A stretch of DNA of 64,000 nt from Hymenoscyphus infarciens (GCA_001414345.1 LLCB01000003.1:248001-312000); one strand, 5' to 3'; counted from the first letter of the stretch, positions 1 through 12,616 are shown. Notes: generated by a model not told the origin, from the letters alone. Numbers and translations are program-made.

Positions 1-101
1 GTTGAGCCTGTACCAGTCGCAGACGGTGAGATGACTTTTGTCTAGTTTGTAAGTACAAGAGGGCACTCGTACACCTGACCTCAGAGCGGTGAGAAGAGCT
101 A

Positions 102-122
102 GACGAGACGAGACGAGACGAG
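102..122. repeat. GACGA pentamer microsatellite
   Basis: About four tandem copies of GACGA are seen directly in the sequence, in non-coding DNA. Confidence 0.8.
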
Positions 123-1255
123 CCCTCGTTAGAAAGGGCCCGAGGCCTTGACGGAGGAATTAAGATCAGGACAATATAGCACATACACGGCGATAATAAG
201 AATACTGTAGCCGAAAATTACGAAGGAGCCGGCGCCGGGCAGGACTTTGGTGACTTTGGTTGAGGATGGCCGGTCATGGCTGGTCATGTTCTTGAGAGGA
301 AGTGTGGACACTGGACTGGGACACTACTGTGCAGTACCTAGGTACTGTAGACAGTAGCAGATGGACCCGACGATCGTACTTGCCATTGCCAGGATGAGAG
401 AGAGAAGTGATATAGATATAGATATATGGATCTGATATGACTGGCCTCGATCTCGATGTATACGTAGGGATTGTTCAGGGCGGGAATCGGGGAGTCGGAC
501 TTCTTCATCTGTTTGCTCTGTTCTGTGTTGAGGTTCAAGAGGCAAAGGCTTAAGTTCGGACGACATCCCACAGCTGCAGCCTGTCCTGTCACTGACGTCT
601 CCTGAACCAGTTACAGTCCATCAAGCCGTTAGTCACCTCGAGGGAGCTAGCCTAGTCTAGTTGGAACTGTCGAGTTCGAGTCGGGACCGTTGCTGCGGGA
701 ATGGAAGATCAAGGTTCAAGCGTGGTGTTTGTGCTTGATGTTGCATGTAGAAGTAATCATCGGCTGCTGGAGGGCCACTCCCAGGTCGATCCTAAAAAAC
801 AGGTTGGTGTCTTCAGTCATGACCGATTAAGGGTTCAAATATTAGGTTCAAGCATCTCCCGGGTTCCCTCCTGTGCAGTCAAGTTTGCCGAGCTGGCCCG
901 TGAGAAGAAGTGCAACTCCACGCACTCCTCCTCAATTTCCAACTCGCCTACCCTTGACTCGTGCATCAAGAACCCCTTCATTTATTTATACCTGCACTTA
1001 CTTCTACGTGCTGTGTGGCAATCGTCTACGGAGTGCTCTATACAATATACTATACTGCACCGCTAGCTGAACTGCACCTGTCAACTGTCGAGTCACTCCA
1101 GTCGCTCTCTCACCCTCTCACCCTCTCACAACTGGCTTGGCCTCGACCCGCAGCGCCGTGTTTGCCCACCAAATCACCCCGCCCACACCACAAATCACCA
1201 TGCCGGACGGCCCCCCATCGTCGCCTAGTCGTCCCACTCGTCTCTTCCCTTCACA

Positions 1256-1301
1256 CTGGTCTGGTTTGGTCTGGTTTGGTCTGGTTTGGTCTGGTCTGGT
1301 T
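1256..1301. repeat. CTGGTTTGGT decamer tandem repeat
   Basis: Three perfect CTGGTTTGGT units are flanked by partial CTGGT units. The overlapping open frames that translate it (Trp/Phe/Gly/Leu/Val-rich) are products of the repeat, not genes. Confidence 0.85.
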
Positions 1302-1498
1302 ATGGATGCTGGAGATGGAATGACGCATGTCTTGCCGACGCTTGCCTCGCGATGCTCACACGTAATTGGAGACGAATGAACACCTCGACGTCAAGACTCA
1401 ACTCAAGATCCAGCAACCAGCCCAGCCGGCTGCAACTCGCCTGCCGAGTCCCCTGCAAGTGCCCTGCAAACCCATGCATGGCTAACGTTTAAAATATG

Positions 1499-1523
1499 CA
1501 AGTACAAGTGCAAGTGCAAGTGC
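1499..1523. repeat. CAAGTG hexamer tandem repeat
   Basis: Roughly four copies of a CAAGTG/CAAGTA hexamer in non-coding DNA. Confidence 0.75.
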
Positions 1524-4009
1524 ATCCCGTCCCCACCACGACTTCTGGCTAAATGAATCGACGAATCGGCAGACCATGTCTATCCCCAACTGAACAGCCA
1601 TGTGCTGGGCTCAAGGAACCAAGACATTCGATGCCTCAATTCTTTTCTTTTCTTCAATTACTGACTACCCATCTCCCACCGTATGATGGTGCTGCCACTC
1701 GCGTGCCATATCTGTCCAGGTAAATGGCAGCGGCATCTGTGAGTTGGGACAACTACACCAAGTACCGCTATTACCATCGTACGGCAATCGTAAGACCCAT
1801 CTTACATACGCATCCGGTCCTCGCAAGAGCTCACTCACTCACCTAAGCAGGCAAGGCAGGCTGCTGCAACATGTTTAGAAAGCTCTCCTAGCCTGATCAA
1901 TGCTAGTGGGCGGCTCTGCATCACCTTGCACACACACCAAACCCGTTGATGCTTCTGGTAGGTCAAAAACGGTTGAATTGGTTACGTTGAGAAATTTATC
2001 AATCTTATCACCACGAGCATATCAATCCGGCAGTGGATATTCGAGATCAAAACTTGAATCCATCAATTCTTATCGAAACCCGATGGGTGTTCGAGGAGCC
2101 GCCCTCCGAAGACTACCATGGCCTATTACCGCCGTCCCCTACGAGGCTCAAGTCGAACAGACGCATCGATCGCTTGTCACCCCGCGGGAGGATATCCGAC
2201 TTGCAACAATGTGACAATGAGTCACGAGGGCAACCTTTTGGAGGAGGAGTAAGCGGAATGTAACCCTGAAAAGGGGGGGAAGCTCACAAGCGAGCCGACT
2301 GGTTCTTTAGTCGCCCCGATGCACAAGCGGTACACTTTTGGACCAATCCCGAGAAAGTTCAACATATCTTAGGGTCACGTTTTGCTGAGGCCAAAATTGG
2401 CATCCGTTGTCGCACTAGTAAGTTCCAATGTCTACTCTCAACGGAACCGCCAACATCATTACACTATCGCCCCCACGAACGAAAGAGGAGAAGTGATATG
2501 GTGCTCGTTCGGGGGTCACTCAACGACTTTCGCTGGTTGAGTGAGCTGTGTGGCAAACGCAAGAGGAATAAGATGTCTTCTTTCTTTGAAACTGCCACAC
2601 ATCCCAAGCTATCATATTCTCGAAAAACGCGATTCAATTCCCTTTCCCTTCACCTTCCCCTTCCCCTCTTTAATATGTATCTCTCCATGGCCCTTAAAAG
2701 TTTTCTTCTACATCAGCAAGCACTTCAAATGTCCGGCTTCAAGTTCCTGGACAAGAGATAGTCTATACACTACGAGAGGCAGCAAACACTACGTTTCACT
2801 TGAGCCGAGAAAACCGGTAGGGAATTTTAGATTTGGGTAGTAGTACCACCTAACTTGCGATTTAATTTTTAGGTAGTACGACTATCTAACCCGGGTAAAC
2901 TTTAATTAAGAAACGAAAAGTACACTTGAAAAGCTGCTAAGTTTATAAGATGATGAAATTGATATTTGCGAGCATTGCATCGTTAATTACATCAGAGCGA
3001 AAAAAAAAAAGTGTTGTTGAATGTGTTGAGATAAATAGCCATGACATGGGTTTTTAATCACCTGCTGTATAAGTCAAAATCATATTCTTTCTTGCCTGTA
3101 GCATTTGATAAGCTATGAGTTGTGACTTGTACGTCATGTCATGACTTGTGAAATTACTGATCCAAAAACAAAGGATAGGGGGTTGTATGTACAGTGGAAT
3201 TAGGCTACTCAGATATCTTGAGAGGTCATTCTCTCATATATACTAGAGAGCACTTTTACCTTGATTTCAAGTCGCGTTTTTCAGTAACGCTTTTACAAAG
3301 TTGTAAGTTGACTGAGGGAAGGAATGAGCGAGGGCCAATTGTTACGGGGAGAGAAGAGAGCAGTCAGATACTTCTTTCCCAATAAGCTTTTCTTCACAAC
3401 CTCTATGATATCTTCCTTGCCACCCACCGAACGAAGAAAAGACAAGAAGAACTTCTTTTTCAAAGTTTTTAACCCCTTCCGCTATCTAGCTAGCTAGTAC
3501 TCATACTCGTAGATTCCTGGAAGCTGTCCCTAATAGGTATGTAATTGCGAGTGGATCCCGCAGTTGGAAGGACATACATTCTTTCAGCGAAACTCCCATT
3601 CCGTCTATTTACTTTATTGTGAACCTCGTCACAACCCTGATTATTTTCTCTTCCGACGACCCTCGAGTTGTTCATGTGGTACCTAGTACCTGGTATTGTG
3701 TTTTCACTCGATCTCTAAAAAAAATGTTTTTTTGGCACGAGAAGAGTTGAAAGTCCTTCGTTTCTTGAAAGGGGGGTCTTCTTAGGATACCCTCACGACT
3801 ACTTTACTCGTCTACTTGCTTTTAACTTCGAGAATTAAAAGCTGCTATACAAAATACTCTTCTGAATGCAGAGAAATCTCCATAAGAAGAAGTTCGAGAG
3901 AATTAAAGCCGTCTGGTTAGAGAAATATGTTCAAGAAGAAAAGGGGAAGAGACTAGGGACTTTGTGGATAACCTCTGAGCATGTTTTTTTTAACTGCGAC
4001 GGGGTCGGC

Positions 4010-4031
4010 TTAGGGTTAGGGTTAGGGTTAG
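4010..4031 (+). repeat. interstitial telomere-type repeat (TTAGGG)
   Basis: Three complete TTAGGG units plus TTAG are directly visible. TTAGGG is the telomere unit of most filamentous ascomycetes. The tract is internal, with unique-looking sequence on both sides, so it is an interstitial telomeric sequence rather than a chromosome end. No subtelomeric helicase gene is recognisable near it. Confidence 0.9.
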
Positions 4032-6262
4032 TCACTGTTCCTCCAAACTAGTCTTAGAATACGGTTTGTACACTGAGGGTGATGTGTACCTAGCACAACG
4101 ACTCTACGAGAGGATGATAGCAATTCGATGGTGAGATTATGATCGCCAGTGCATTAAACGAAAGAAGGTCTCAAGGTGGAGCAAGGTTAATGGCTCCTCT
4201 GGAAGAGGTGCGCAACGATGTAGAGCTTCTTTCCTTCCTTTTTCGTAGGTTGAGCTATGTCTATGGAGCACGGAAAGTGCTTCCGCTGTGTCACTGTCAC
4301 ATTTCTAGAAAGTCGGTATCTAGCATGCCAAGTAGAGCGCCTGAGAAACCAACTCTTAAGTCCGAGTTTCTTACTTGATCTTTGTTCCGCCTTGAAATAG
4401 CGTAGGAAGAGAGACGAAATAATATGAAATAGAATCCGCGGTTTCTTCATGGCCTATTGCAGGATTTTCCTAATGACTGTAAGGGAAAGTTGGTAACGTT
4501 AAAGTTTATATAAAACTGCGAGATTTGAGATGAGATGGGGAAAAATGAGGATATTTAGCGTATGTCCCCTTTCTATTTCTAAATGAGCGTAGAAGTAAAG
4601 TGTTTCTTGATTAGTTTCGAGGAGAAGGAAGAAGTCGTAGTGGAATTTTAAAATACAATCCTACTGAGGTAAGACTACTTTTGAATACTAGAAGTCAGAG
4701 GCAGCTTGGTGTTATTCATAACCTCGTAGAACATGAAAGTTTCAGAGTGCGAGATTCGAAAATTCCAAGGTTTTTAAAGGGCCTATTTAGCGGGCACTGG
4801 GATTGTAGTAAATAGTCTACTGAATATGCCGGGAGCTTTCTGAAATAGCTTGGCATATTGTTAATTATTATCTAGTTATTTGAATAAGATAAGCAGTGCT
4901 CGTTTTGCTCGTTTAGTGTATATCTTAGAGAGTGCTGAAACAAAAGTCTAAGAGATAGTGATAAAATATAGACAAGGATATCTTCTAATAGTTGTCTTTT
5001 TAACGATAATCAGATAATTGCCTTATTTTAGCGGTATATATATTTTAAAGTATATTCAACTCTATCATAGGATATGCCGTACTTTTTGGATATATAGGCG
5101 AAACGTTTTAGTATATCTAAAAGTGTAAGTTATTTTAAATTATCCAATATTATTTTGACACTTTCTGGTGGTGCATATCCTAAATAATCCAAATAATGTG
5201 AGAACCAAACAGGCCGTAAGGCATGGTACGTCAAGAGATTCTCTATAACAAACTTTTCACACATTCTTCTTTCAACTCTCTTCCGTGTCAATTCCTCATT
5301 ATTTAATTTTTAGACATTCGCAGCAAAGAGTGAGGAGAATCGAATATTCTCTTTCCGGTTCTCCTAAGCCTTTTCGTACAATAATTGCAATTGTCTAAAA
5401 CAGTATACATAATGCTAAACGAAAGGAATGTGGGCGGTTGTCTCGTAAAGTGAAGGATGAGGGGAAAACAACCCTCCCACCTTGAGTGCAGAATGACTCT
5501 CAACGTAAAAGCAAGAAAATTAATTTGGAATAATAAACAAAGAACAAGGATAACATGCAAACAAAAATGACTAAGAAATCTTGAGGCTTTCAAAATGGGT
5601 TGTCGCTTCCTCGGCTTGTCAATGATTACGACGACCAAGATACAAACGAACAATTGTTTGAACCGTGATTAATAACCACGACTCAAATAAGTCAACCTCG
5701 TGTCTTGATTCTCAAATTGTCATAAACTGTTGCGAGGAAAAGCTTCGTAACTAGTACCTTCTCGAGAAAACAAGTAGGAATCGCAGCTCGCCTACGCTCG
5801 GCATGTGCTGGAGATGCTTCGGGATCTCATTTGCCTGCTGAAATCCCGGATGATGTCAGTGATTTGTCTGTAAGAGGCTTACTAGTTAATGCATCTCCGC
5901 CAAAAACCCAGAAAACCTGACGAAGCAATCGGTATTTCTCCTCACTTAAACAATTGAGTCGATATATAATTTCAAGAAGTCGCTGTTTCTTTGCCGCTCA
6001 CCTTTGGTTGTACATCAATCAACGAACGCGTGCACGCAAAGGATTCAATCGAGACCCGCAAATAAGCTACAAATCCCGAATCAACCAAATTTTGAGGCGC
6101 ATCAGCGACCAACGTACGACCACTAACATACGATCCATTGAACACCGCCCAAATCGGAAGCAGATTCCGCTCCATATTTAAGCAGTACTTCTGGAAAATC
6201 AACAAAACATCTAAAAGCACTTTCGAAGCTCCTTAACCACCGCAAAACCACCAGTCGCCAAC
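4032..6262. other. AT-rich intergenic region upstream of Rcf2
   Basis: The stretch from about 4.8 to 5.2 kb is dominated by A/T with many TA steps and no open frame of substance, which resembles RIP-decayed repeat DNA. The open frames at 5.3-6.2 kb lack domains and are not supported. The last few hundred bases presumably hold the Rcf2 promoter and leader. Confidence 0.5.
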
Positions 6263-7191
6263 ATGAAGATTCTCACCAAGGAAGAAGAGGCTGCTCATTA
6301 CAATGCCACCTTAAAAGGAGGAATCACAGGAGGACTCATCGGTTTGACAGTCGTAAGTACTCCCCCGAATTTCAATACCTCTTATCCAAGCTCTTCACAG
6401 CCCCTCCATCAAGCTTGAGCTTAATCGCACTCCCTCCCCTCATCTTCAAAGACAGCAAGCTAACACTCAATTCCAGGGCGCAGGAGTAGTCTTCGCATCC
6501 CACAAACGCTTCCCCACCTTCCGCCAACTCACCATTCCCCTTAAAGCCTTCCTAATAACCTCTTCGGGAACTTTCTCCGCCATCATCATGGCAGATCGTT
6601 CATCACGAGCCTACCAAGCGACGACGCACCCAGAGAACTTCTACAAAGATTCCGCGTCCCAAGCTCTTGATGCCTCTCTCGCAAACCAAACCACGCTCGA
6701 GAAAGTTAAAGAATGGGGTCGAGAGAACCGATATCCCATTGTTACAGCCTCCTGGGCGGCTTCGATGGGAATAGCATTCGGCATTGTGTCCAAGAACAAA
6801 TATTTGACCGGAGCGCAGAAGCTTGTGCAAGCAAGAGTATATGCGCAGGGGTTGACACTGGCGGTTTTGGTGGCGACGGCAATGTTTGAGACGTCTGATG
6901 CGAAGAAGGGCAAGGGGAGGTGGGAGAGTGTTATGGTTTTGGATCCTAATGATCCGGAGCATAAGCATATGATTGAGAAGAGGATACATCACGAGGCTTA
7001 CCAAGGAGAGGATTTGTGGAGAGGTACGTTTCTGACTTGCTTTGCTGGATTTTGGAAATGATTACTGACTGTTTTCAATAGATATGGTTGCTTCTGAGGA
7101 GCGAAAGATTGCGGAGAGGAAGAATGCTGTTAAGGCTGAGGAGACTTCACATAAGTCTTCCTCGAAACCGGCATCCGAAAAATCGTCATGA
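6263..7191 (+). CDS. RCF2: respiratory supercomplex factor 2 homologue (HIG1 domain)
   Basis: Three exons join in phase: 6263-6352, 6477-7023 and 7082-7191, giving 248 residues. The protein has the layout of fungal Rcf2: an N-terminal segment (MKILTKEEEAAHYNATLKGG) followed by a Gly-rich membrane helix, a second hydrophobic helix around residues 45-65, and a HIG1-type domain at about 95-190 with two further membrane segments. The C-terminus is charged (KIAERKNAVKAEE). In yeast, Rcf2 is an inner mitochondrial membrane protein that associates with the cytochrome bc1-cytochrome c oxidase supercomplexes and tunes oxidase activity. The start was chosen because it gives the conserved N-terminus and exon 1 ends in phase 0 at GTAAGT. 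No anomaly is visible. Confidence 0.88.
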
Positions 7192-7719
7192 AGGGGTTAA
7201 TTCGATTTTTGGATTGAGTTTATTCTAATAATCAGAGGATTCTTTTTGGAGCAAAGAGTGGCCAAGTTGACGAAGATTCTTTGGAGGTGTAGAAGCACCG
7301 GGGGGAGAAGAAAAGGAGTTTGATTTGCTGCATTGCCATGGCTGAATTGGAGTCACATCAAGGGGACTGTTGTTGTACAGCATAAAGATATCGTTTTTGG
7401 AGTTTGGGAATACCGAGGCGTGCTCAATTACGGATCAGAAAAGAACGTCTCATTGTATAAATTTAAGTCTAAAAAAAACAGCGCTTCAACTTGATAAATA
7501 ATTCCAACTTGCTTTTCTCTTTTACACTATTTATCACAATACCAAAGATGTCTCTTGGCTACTTGGTAGTACCTTGGTATGTACACAACTAATCTCATAT
7601 AAAGTCATAACATCATAAAAGCATAAAGTAGACCAACCGACCACCAACGCTCGCCCGCTCGCTCAGCCAACACCAAAGTCTGTTGGAAATCCTAAGAAAA
7701 CCACCCGCGTATACCCATA
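7192..7719. other. intergenic, convergent 3' ends of Rcf2 and the Kelch gene
   Basis: The two neighbouring genes converge here, so this stretch should hold both 3' untranslated regions. It is A/T-rich with a poly-A-like run near 7473. No gene is seen. Confidence 0.6.
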
Positions 7720-9321
7720 CTAAACATCGATGCTGAAATGGCTAATTTGGCTATAATACGCATGAACCGCCAACTCCAAAACTTGAACATCGCCAAATAC
7801 TTCTCCCCCATCGAAACCGCCCACAACGACGAGTCGACTATCGTGTAGTACGGCTCCGTGGTAACCTCGAGGTCTAGGGGGTATTCCGTAGATTTTTCGT
7901 TTGTCCCAGACCATTGTTACTAGATTTAAAAGTAACACTTCGTTCGAATATTCGACTCCGTCGTGACCTCCTATTACAAAGAGATATGATCCGACAATGG
8001 TAGCCGTATGCGATAGTCGCGGATATGACAGGGGAATGTGTACCGACGAGAAGGTAAGCGTTTCAACATCAAACACCCATACATCTCGGAAACATTCCCC
8101 GCCATCAGATCCACCAAATATAATAAGCTTGCTACCAACCATGTTGGCAGTGTGGTATCCTCGAGCTTTAGGTTTCGTTTTGTCCTCTGATGAAGCGGAT
8201 GAGGGGGCCGAGATGAGTTTCCACGACATTTTATTGGTGTCTGCAACATCAAGTCTCCACACATCGTTCAAGGCACGAACTCCATCTCCTCCCCCGAAAA
8301 CGTATATTCCATTCCGGTATAAACATGCTGTGTGGGCTCTTCGTTTACTTGGCTGGCGGTCGCCCCCTATGTTCGGTTTGCTCCACCTGAAGTTGACGGT
8401 ATCCAGTACGTAAACATCATTATAATAGGCTGGTCCATCACCCCCTCCAAAGACGACCAATTTCTTCCCCACTGCTGTACATGTCATTGCTCGTAAAGGC
8501 ACAGGTATTTCCCCACAAACAAAGGGGCTTGAAAAGTAGAATGCGTCTGCATCCAGGACATATAATTCGTTGAAACAACTCCGAGAATCACAACCACCAA
8601 ATATGTAGATATTCGACCCAATCAATGTACTCGTATGTGCTCGAAGGGATGTATGAGGAGCTCCGGAAACCGGGGCACGCGACCAGTACATGCCACTTGC
8701 AGGAGCAGGTTGCACATCTGGTGCTGTCTTCGGGTCGGGTAGAGGTGGAAAGGCAACGTGGGGACCGCGTGCAGGACGTTGAGCTGGAGTAACATTTCGT
8801 GCAGGTGTGGGAGATGGTGTGCCTTCGGGGAGCTTTGGTTTGGCTGCTATTGCAGATGTGGAACGCAGATTCATTGGACGTGAGGCTGTTGATGCTGCGT
8901 GCGACGAAGGGGGAGCAGAGTTATTAGAGACGGGCGGAGAGAGGGGGTTGTCCGCTCTCTTCTCTGCTCGTGGTGTTGCTCTGCCACTCCCATGGCTAGT
9001 ATGAGTCGACGGCGACCTGACCGCTTGGGGGGACTCGTGAGATTCCTCCTTCTGTGTTTGGAGTGACTGCGAGCGTTGACGCAAGGCCAGTTCCGATGCC
9101 TTCTTCCGCCGGTCCTGGCTCTTGGTTGAGAGATGTCCTGGCGTGTGACTGCGGTTGGGAGTATGATGCTCTCGTGTATCTCGCGGTGGCTCGGAATCCT
9201 CTGGGATATCTGGTGGTCTGGTGTCAGAAGGCGACAGCTGGATTATCTTCTGCGAGCGGACTAGTTTTCCGGTCTTGATGGAAGGTCTTCTCTCTCTCTC
9301 GGATTTTTGCGAATCAGCCAT
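7720..9321 (-). CDS. Kelch-repeat beta-propeller protein
   Basis: A single exon encodes 533 residues. The first 200 or so residues are low-complexity, rich in Ser, Pro, Arg and Thr, and probably disordered. From about residue 210 there are six Kelch blades, each with the hydrophobic-strand plus Gly-Gly signature (YIFGGCD, LVVFGGGD, YVFGGGD, LIIFGGSD, FVIGGHD, LVVVGGFD), followed by the conserved downstream Tyr/Trp-type positions. Such propellers are protein-protein interaction platforms; fungal relatives include Tea1, Kel1 and Ral2 (cell polarity and Ras signalling). This protein lacks the long coiled coil of Tea1 and Kel1, so I do not assign a specific orthologue. It diverges from the Dus3 gene. 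Confidence 0.88.
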   Translation of the reverse strand: MADSQKSERERRPSIKTGKLVRSQKIIQLSPSDTRPPDIPEDSEPPRDTREHHTPNRSHTPGHLSTKSQDRRKKASELALRQRSQSLQTQKEESHESPQAVRSPSTHTSHGSGRATPRAEKRADNPLSPPVSNNSAPPSSHAASTASRPMNLRSTSAIAAKPKLPEGTPSPTPARNVTPAQRPARGPHVAFPPLPDPKTAPDVQPAPASGMYWSRAPVSGAPHTSLRAHTSTLIGSNIYIFGGCDSRSCFNELYVLDADAFYFSSPFVCGEIPVPLRAMTCTAVGKKLVVFGGGDGPAYYNDVYVLDTVNFRWSKPNIGGDRQPSKRRAHTACLYRNGIYVFGGGDGVRALNDVWRLDVADTNKMSWKLISAPSSASSEDKTKPKARGYHTANMVGSKLIIFGGSDGGECFRDVWVFDVETLTFSSVHIPLSYPRLSHTATIVGSYLFVIGGHDGVEYSNEVLLLNLVTMVWDKRKIYGIPPRPRGYHGAVLHDSRLVVVGGFDGGEVFGDVQVLELAVHAYYSQISHFSIDV

Positions 9322-10168
9322 TGTGAATGCGCCTGGTGGATCGTGAGCTGGAGCTGAAGTAGGAGCTCGTGCTTCTCATTGTCCGTTCAAGCGTCGGGCC
9401 TGCGAGCAACGTCCAGAGCAGAGAGAATGGCGGGTGTTTGTCAATGAGCGAGGGTGGTGGTCCAGGTGGTCCAGGAGTTTGATTCAGGTCGAGTTAGGTT
9501 GCTGGCGCATGAACTTTGATGGGCAATGTCCGCCCCTGTCTAATGTTCTCGCTGGGTTTCAAGCGATCTGCGGGCCTGCATCATCCATCCTGAGTGCACA
9601 TCGGCGAGCGGCAGTGCTCAAGCTTCAAAGCTCTTTCCCAAAGCGGCAATTACTGAAGTTATTCAGACTTGGTTCTAGAGTCGATTTGTTTACTCTGGAA
9701 GGTGACATGTAATATGCGGGGGTGATACGTACCTGGGCTGCCATGGATGCAACCAAAAAGAAAAGGGGCGGAGACTCTCAAGGGCTCGCCAATCCAGCGG
9801 GAGGATGTCTCCTGTTGGATAATAAAAGCGGCAGTAAATACTCGAGTACTCTTGGCGCTAGCTCTACTTGTTCCAGGAGATTTCAAGTAATCCACTCGAA
9901 AGCTTAAGAACTGGAAGAGTTCCTACTAAACCTTTTCGAATAATCGTATTTGGTACTCACTTATACGGAATAATGAGAGCTATTCACTGCCGCTTTTTGT
10001 CAGGGGAACGAGCCCCGGTGAACGCTAAGATAAACGATAAGCTCTTTAAAAAAAAGTGAGGGGGATCTTCAGGTTCCAACTCAACTTCAACTACAACTGC
10101 TCAATTCAAAGTCTACCTTATCTGCCAATTGCCCAGGGCCTTTATTTCTTGATTAGAAGGGCATCGCG
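9322..10168. other. divergent promoter region, Kelch gene / Dus3
   Basis: This is about 850 bp between two divergent start codons. Short open frames here have no support. It should contain the leaders and promoters of both genes; I do not recognise specific elements. Confidence 0.5.
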
Positions 10169-12616
10169 ATGGCGGAAGCGCAAGAAAATATCGAGGCAAT
10201 TGCCCCATCTACTGCTACAGGCCCCGATGCGCCATCCAAGAGACCCGCAGAAGTGTCCCCCGAGGAATTGCAGGCGTCGCAGACAGTTTTACCAGAAGAA
10301 TCTGCCATCCTAAAAACTGGAAAGACCACAGAATCCGGGATGGAATATGGAAACCAATCATCAGGAGAAACGCATGCACCAAAAAGAGTCAAAATAGAAG
10401 AGCCCAAGGACGAGTCGAAGGACGAGCAGATGAAGGAAGATGCCCCTAAGGTTGATAGTCGGGATAAGGTTAGAGGAATTGCAATGGTGAAGGCTGAGTG
10501 AGTTTTCCTCGAGAAATTATTCCGGATTCCGGTTTATAGCTTTTTGAACTAACCAAGACAGGTATCTCATCGACACATTCAAACGTTCGGCAACGACTAC
10601 AAACCTTGGCCCTGCTGGCGATGACGAAGCTGAAGGACGATCCTCTCGAGATTCAAGGGATAATGGAGGTGGAAGAAGGGGAAAAGCCAAGGGCCAAAAC
10701 AAGGATCGCAAGTTTGGTTCCTGGTACGATGCTATCAAACTTTGCAATACCGTAGCCACCGCCAATGAATTCTCGCCAAAGCCTTGCCAATTCGGTGTAA
10801 AATGCAAAGCGTCACACAATCTGAGAGAGTATTTAGCAAAGGGCAAGAGTGAAGATTTGACTACATTCAATGCGAAATGTCCAGTCTGGGAGGTCAACGG
10901 TCGATGTCACGCTGGGTGGAAATGTCGATTTGTGGGAAGTCATTCCAAGGAAGTTGAGAGGGAAGATGGTAGAAAAGAATTGGTTCTGATAGAGGACGAG
11001 AATGCGGCGAAGCAAGAGGACGATGACGAAAATCGAAAGGGCGTTTTTAACGTGAGCAAGCGCCCGAGCACTATTTTAAGCACATGTTCGCGTACTAACA
11101 ACCAATGTAGGTTGCGACAGCTAAAGAGAAGCAGGACCTGGCGAAAAAGAGAACGAAATTAGACAAGTCAGAGGCGTGGCTCGATTGGATAGAGAAGGAT
11201 TCAAGAGTCATGGAGAAGATCCACCAAGCAAAAAAGGACGAATCCGAGGAGCAAAAAGAGGAAAACAGAGCTCAATTTGTAGAGCCTCCCTTTTTACCAT
11301 CCGAAAAGCGAAGAATTTATTTCGGCCCAGAAACTCCGGTTCTCGCCCCTCTTACGACTCAAGGGAATCTTCCTTTCAGACGGTTGTGTGTTGGACTTGG
11401 CGCTCAATTGACTTATTCGGAAATGGCAATGAGCTTGCCACTAATCCAAGGCCTTAGGCCTGAGTGGGCACTAATGAAAGCACACGAAAGCGAAATTTCC
11501 CCACCAAGATACACCCCTAAATCGATTGTTCAGGGATATGACAATTCCAAAGATCTCAAATTCGGCGTACAAATATCAGCAAACAAGCCCCAAGGAGCCC
11601 TCAAGGCTACAGAAGTACTGTCGAAGTTAATACCAAATATTCGAGTCATCGACCTCAATTGTGGGTGTCCGATTGATCTGGTCTTTCGCACAGGAGCAGG
11701 ATCTGCATTACTGGACGCTCCTACTAAGATGGAAAAGATGATTCGTGGTATGAATGCAGTGTCTGGCGAAATTCCAATCACAGCAAAGATTCGCACTGGA
11801 ACGAGAGATAACAAACCAACAGCCCAAAAGCTTATTGAGCGTTTGGCTTTCGGAAATCCCGAGTCTCAATCTCGCATTGGAGCTCCTGGTTGTGCTGCAA
11901 TTACCCTTCACGGACGAAGCAGACAACAAAGATATACAAAAAGCGCGAATTGGTCTTACATTGCCGAGTGTGCTGCCCTGGTCAAAGCATACAACGATAA
12001 AAAGGATCAATTGGCCGATACGGTTCGAGAACCTGATGCACGTACACTTCCTAATGCCCCAGATGGAAAAATGTACTTTATTGGTAATGGAGATTGCTAC
12101 TCACACGTCCAATATTACGATGATATTCAGAATGGTGGCGTGGATTCAGTTATGGTTGCGAGAGGAGCTCTAATTAAGCCATGGCTGTTTGAGGAAATTG
12201 AAAAGGGTCAATATCTCGACAAGAGCGCCTCAGAGCGTCTAGCCTATGTCGAGCAGTTCGTTCGTTTCGGTCTCGAGGCATGGGGAAGTGATGAGGTCGG
12301 TGTTGGAACAACCCGAAAGTTTCTTCTCGAGTGGCTTTCTTTTGCCTGCCGCTATGTCCCAGTTGGTCTTCTAGAGCACTTGCCGCCAAGTCTACAGGAC
12401 AGACCTCCTGCGTATCGAGGGAGAAACGAGATGGAGACTTTGCTCGCTAGTGATAATTATTTGGATTGGGTCAAGATCAGGTATTTTTCTAGGTTCGTAG
12501 ATTTGGGATGTTGCTAACAACAATGCAGTGAGATGTACCTTGGCAAAGCGCATAAGGACTTCCGATTTCAACCAAAGCACAAGTCGAATAGTTATGAAAT
12601 TGAGGCAGAGGGATGA
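10169..12616 (+). CDS. DUS3: tRNA-dihydrouridine(47) synthase, Dus3 type
   Basis: Four exons join in phase: 10169-10497, 10562-11051, 11111-12480 and 12529-12616, giving 758 residues. The protein reduces a uridine of the tRNA variable-loop region (position 47 in yeast) to dihydrouridine with FMN and NADPH. The first 115 residues are acidic and lysine-rich. Two CCCH zinc fingers follow at about 180-260 ([11 protein letters not shown], then [18 protein letters not shown]). The TIM-barrel Dus domain starts near residue 345 ([15 protein letters not shown]) and carries the NCGCP motif with the catalytic Cys near residue 459, then [24 protein letters not shown] and VMVARGAL, the expected FMN-binding positions. 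The C-terminal helical part is complete. Length fits fungal Dus3. It shares an upstream region with the Kelch gene. Confidence 0.95.

Larger units (their letters stand above)
1..4000. other. gene-poor region, no supported gene
   Basis: Only short overlapping open frames without recognisable domains, codon bias or splice structure occur here on either strand. The first 2 kb is moderately GC-rich with several microsatellites (listed separately). From about 2.8 kb the base composition becomes more A/T-rich. I see nothing that I can support as a gene. Confidence 0.6.

Noticed and set aside
655..690. TTCGAGTC string resembling a tRNA T-loop
   Set aside because: The flanking bases do not form a T-stem, and no A-box or acceptor stem can be paired; the same test failed for other TTCRA strings in the window.
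5303..5653. 116-codon minus-strand frame with hydrophobic stretches
   Set aside because: Phe/Leu/Ile richness reflects local AT-rich composition; there is no domain, no signal-peptide logic and no neighbouring exons.
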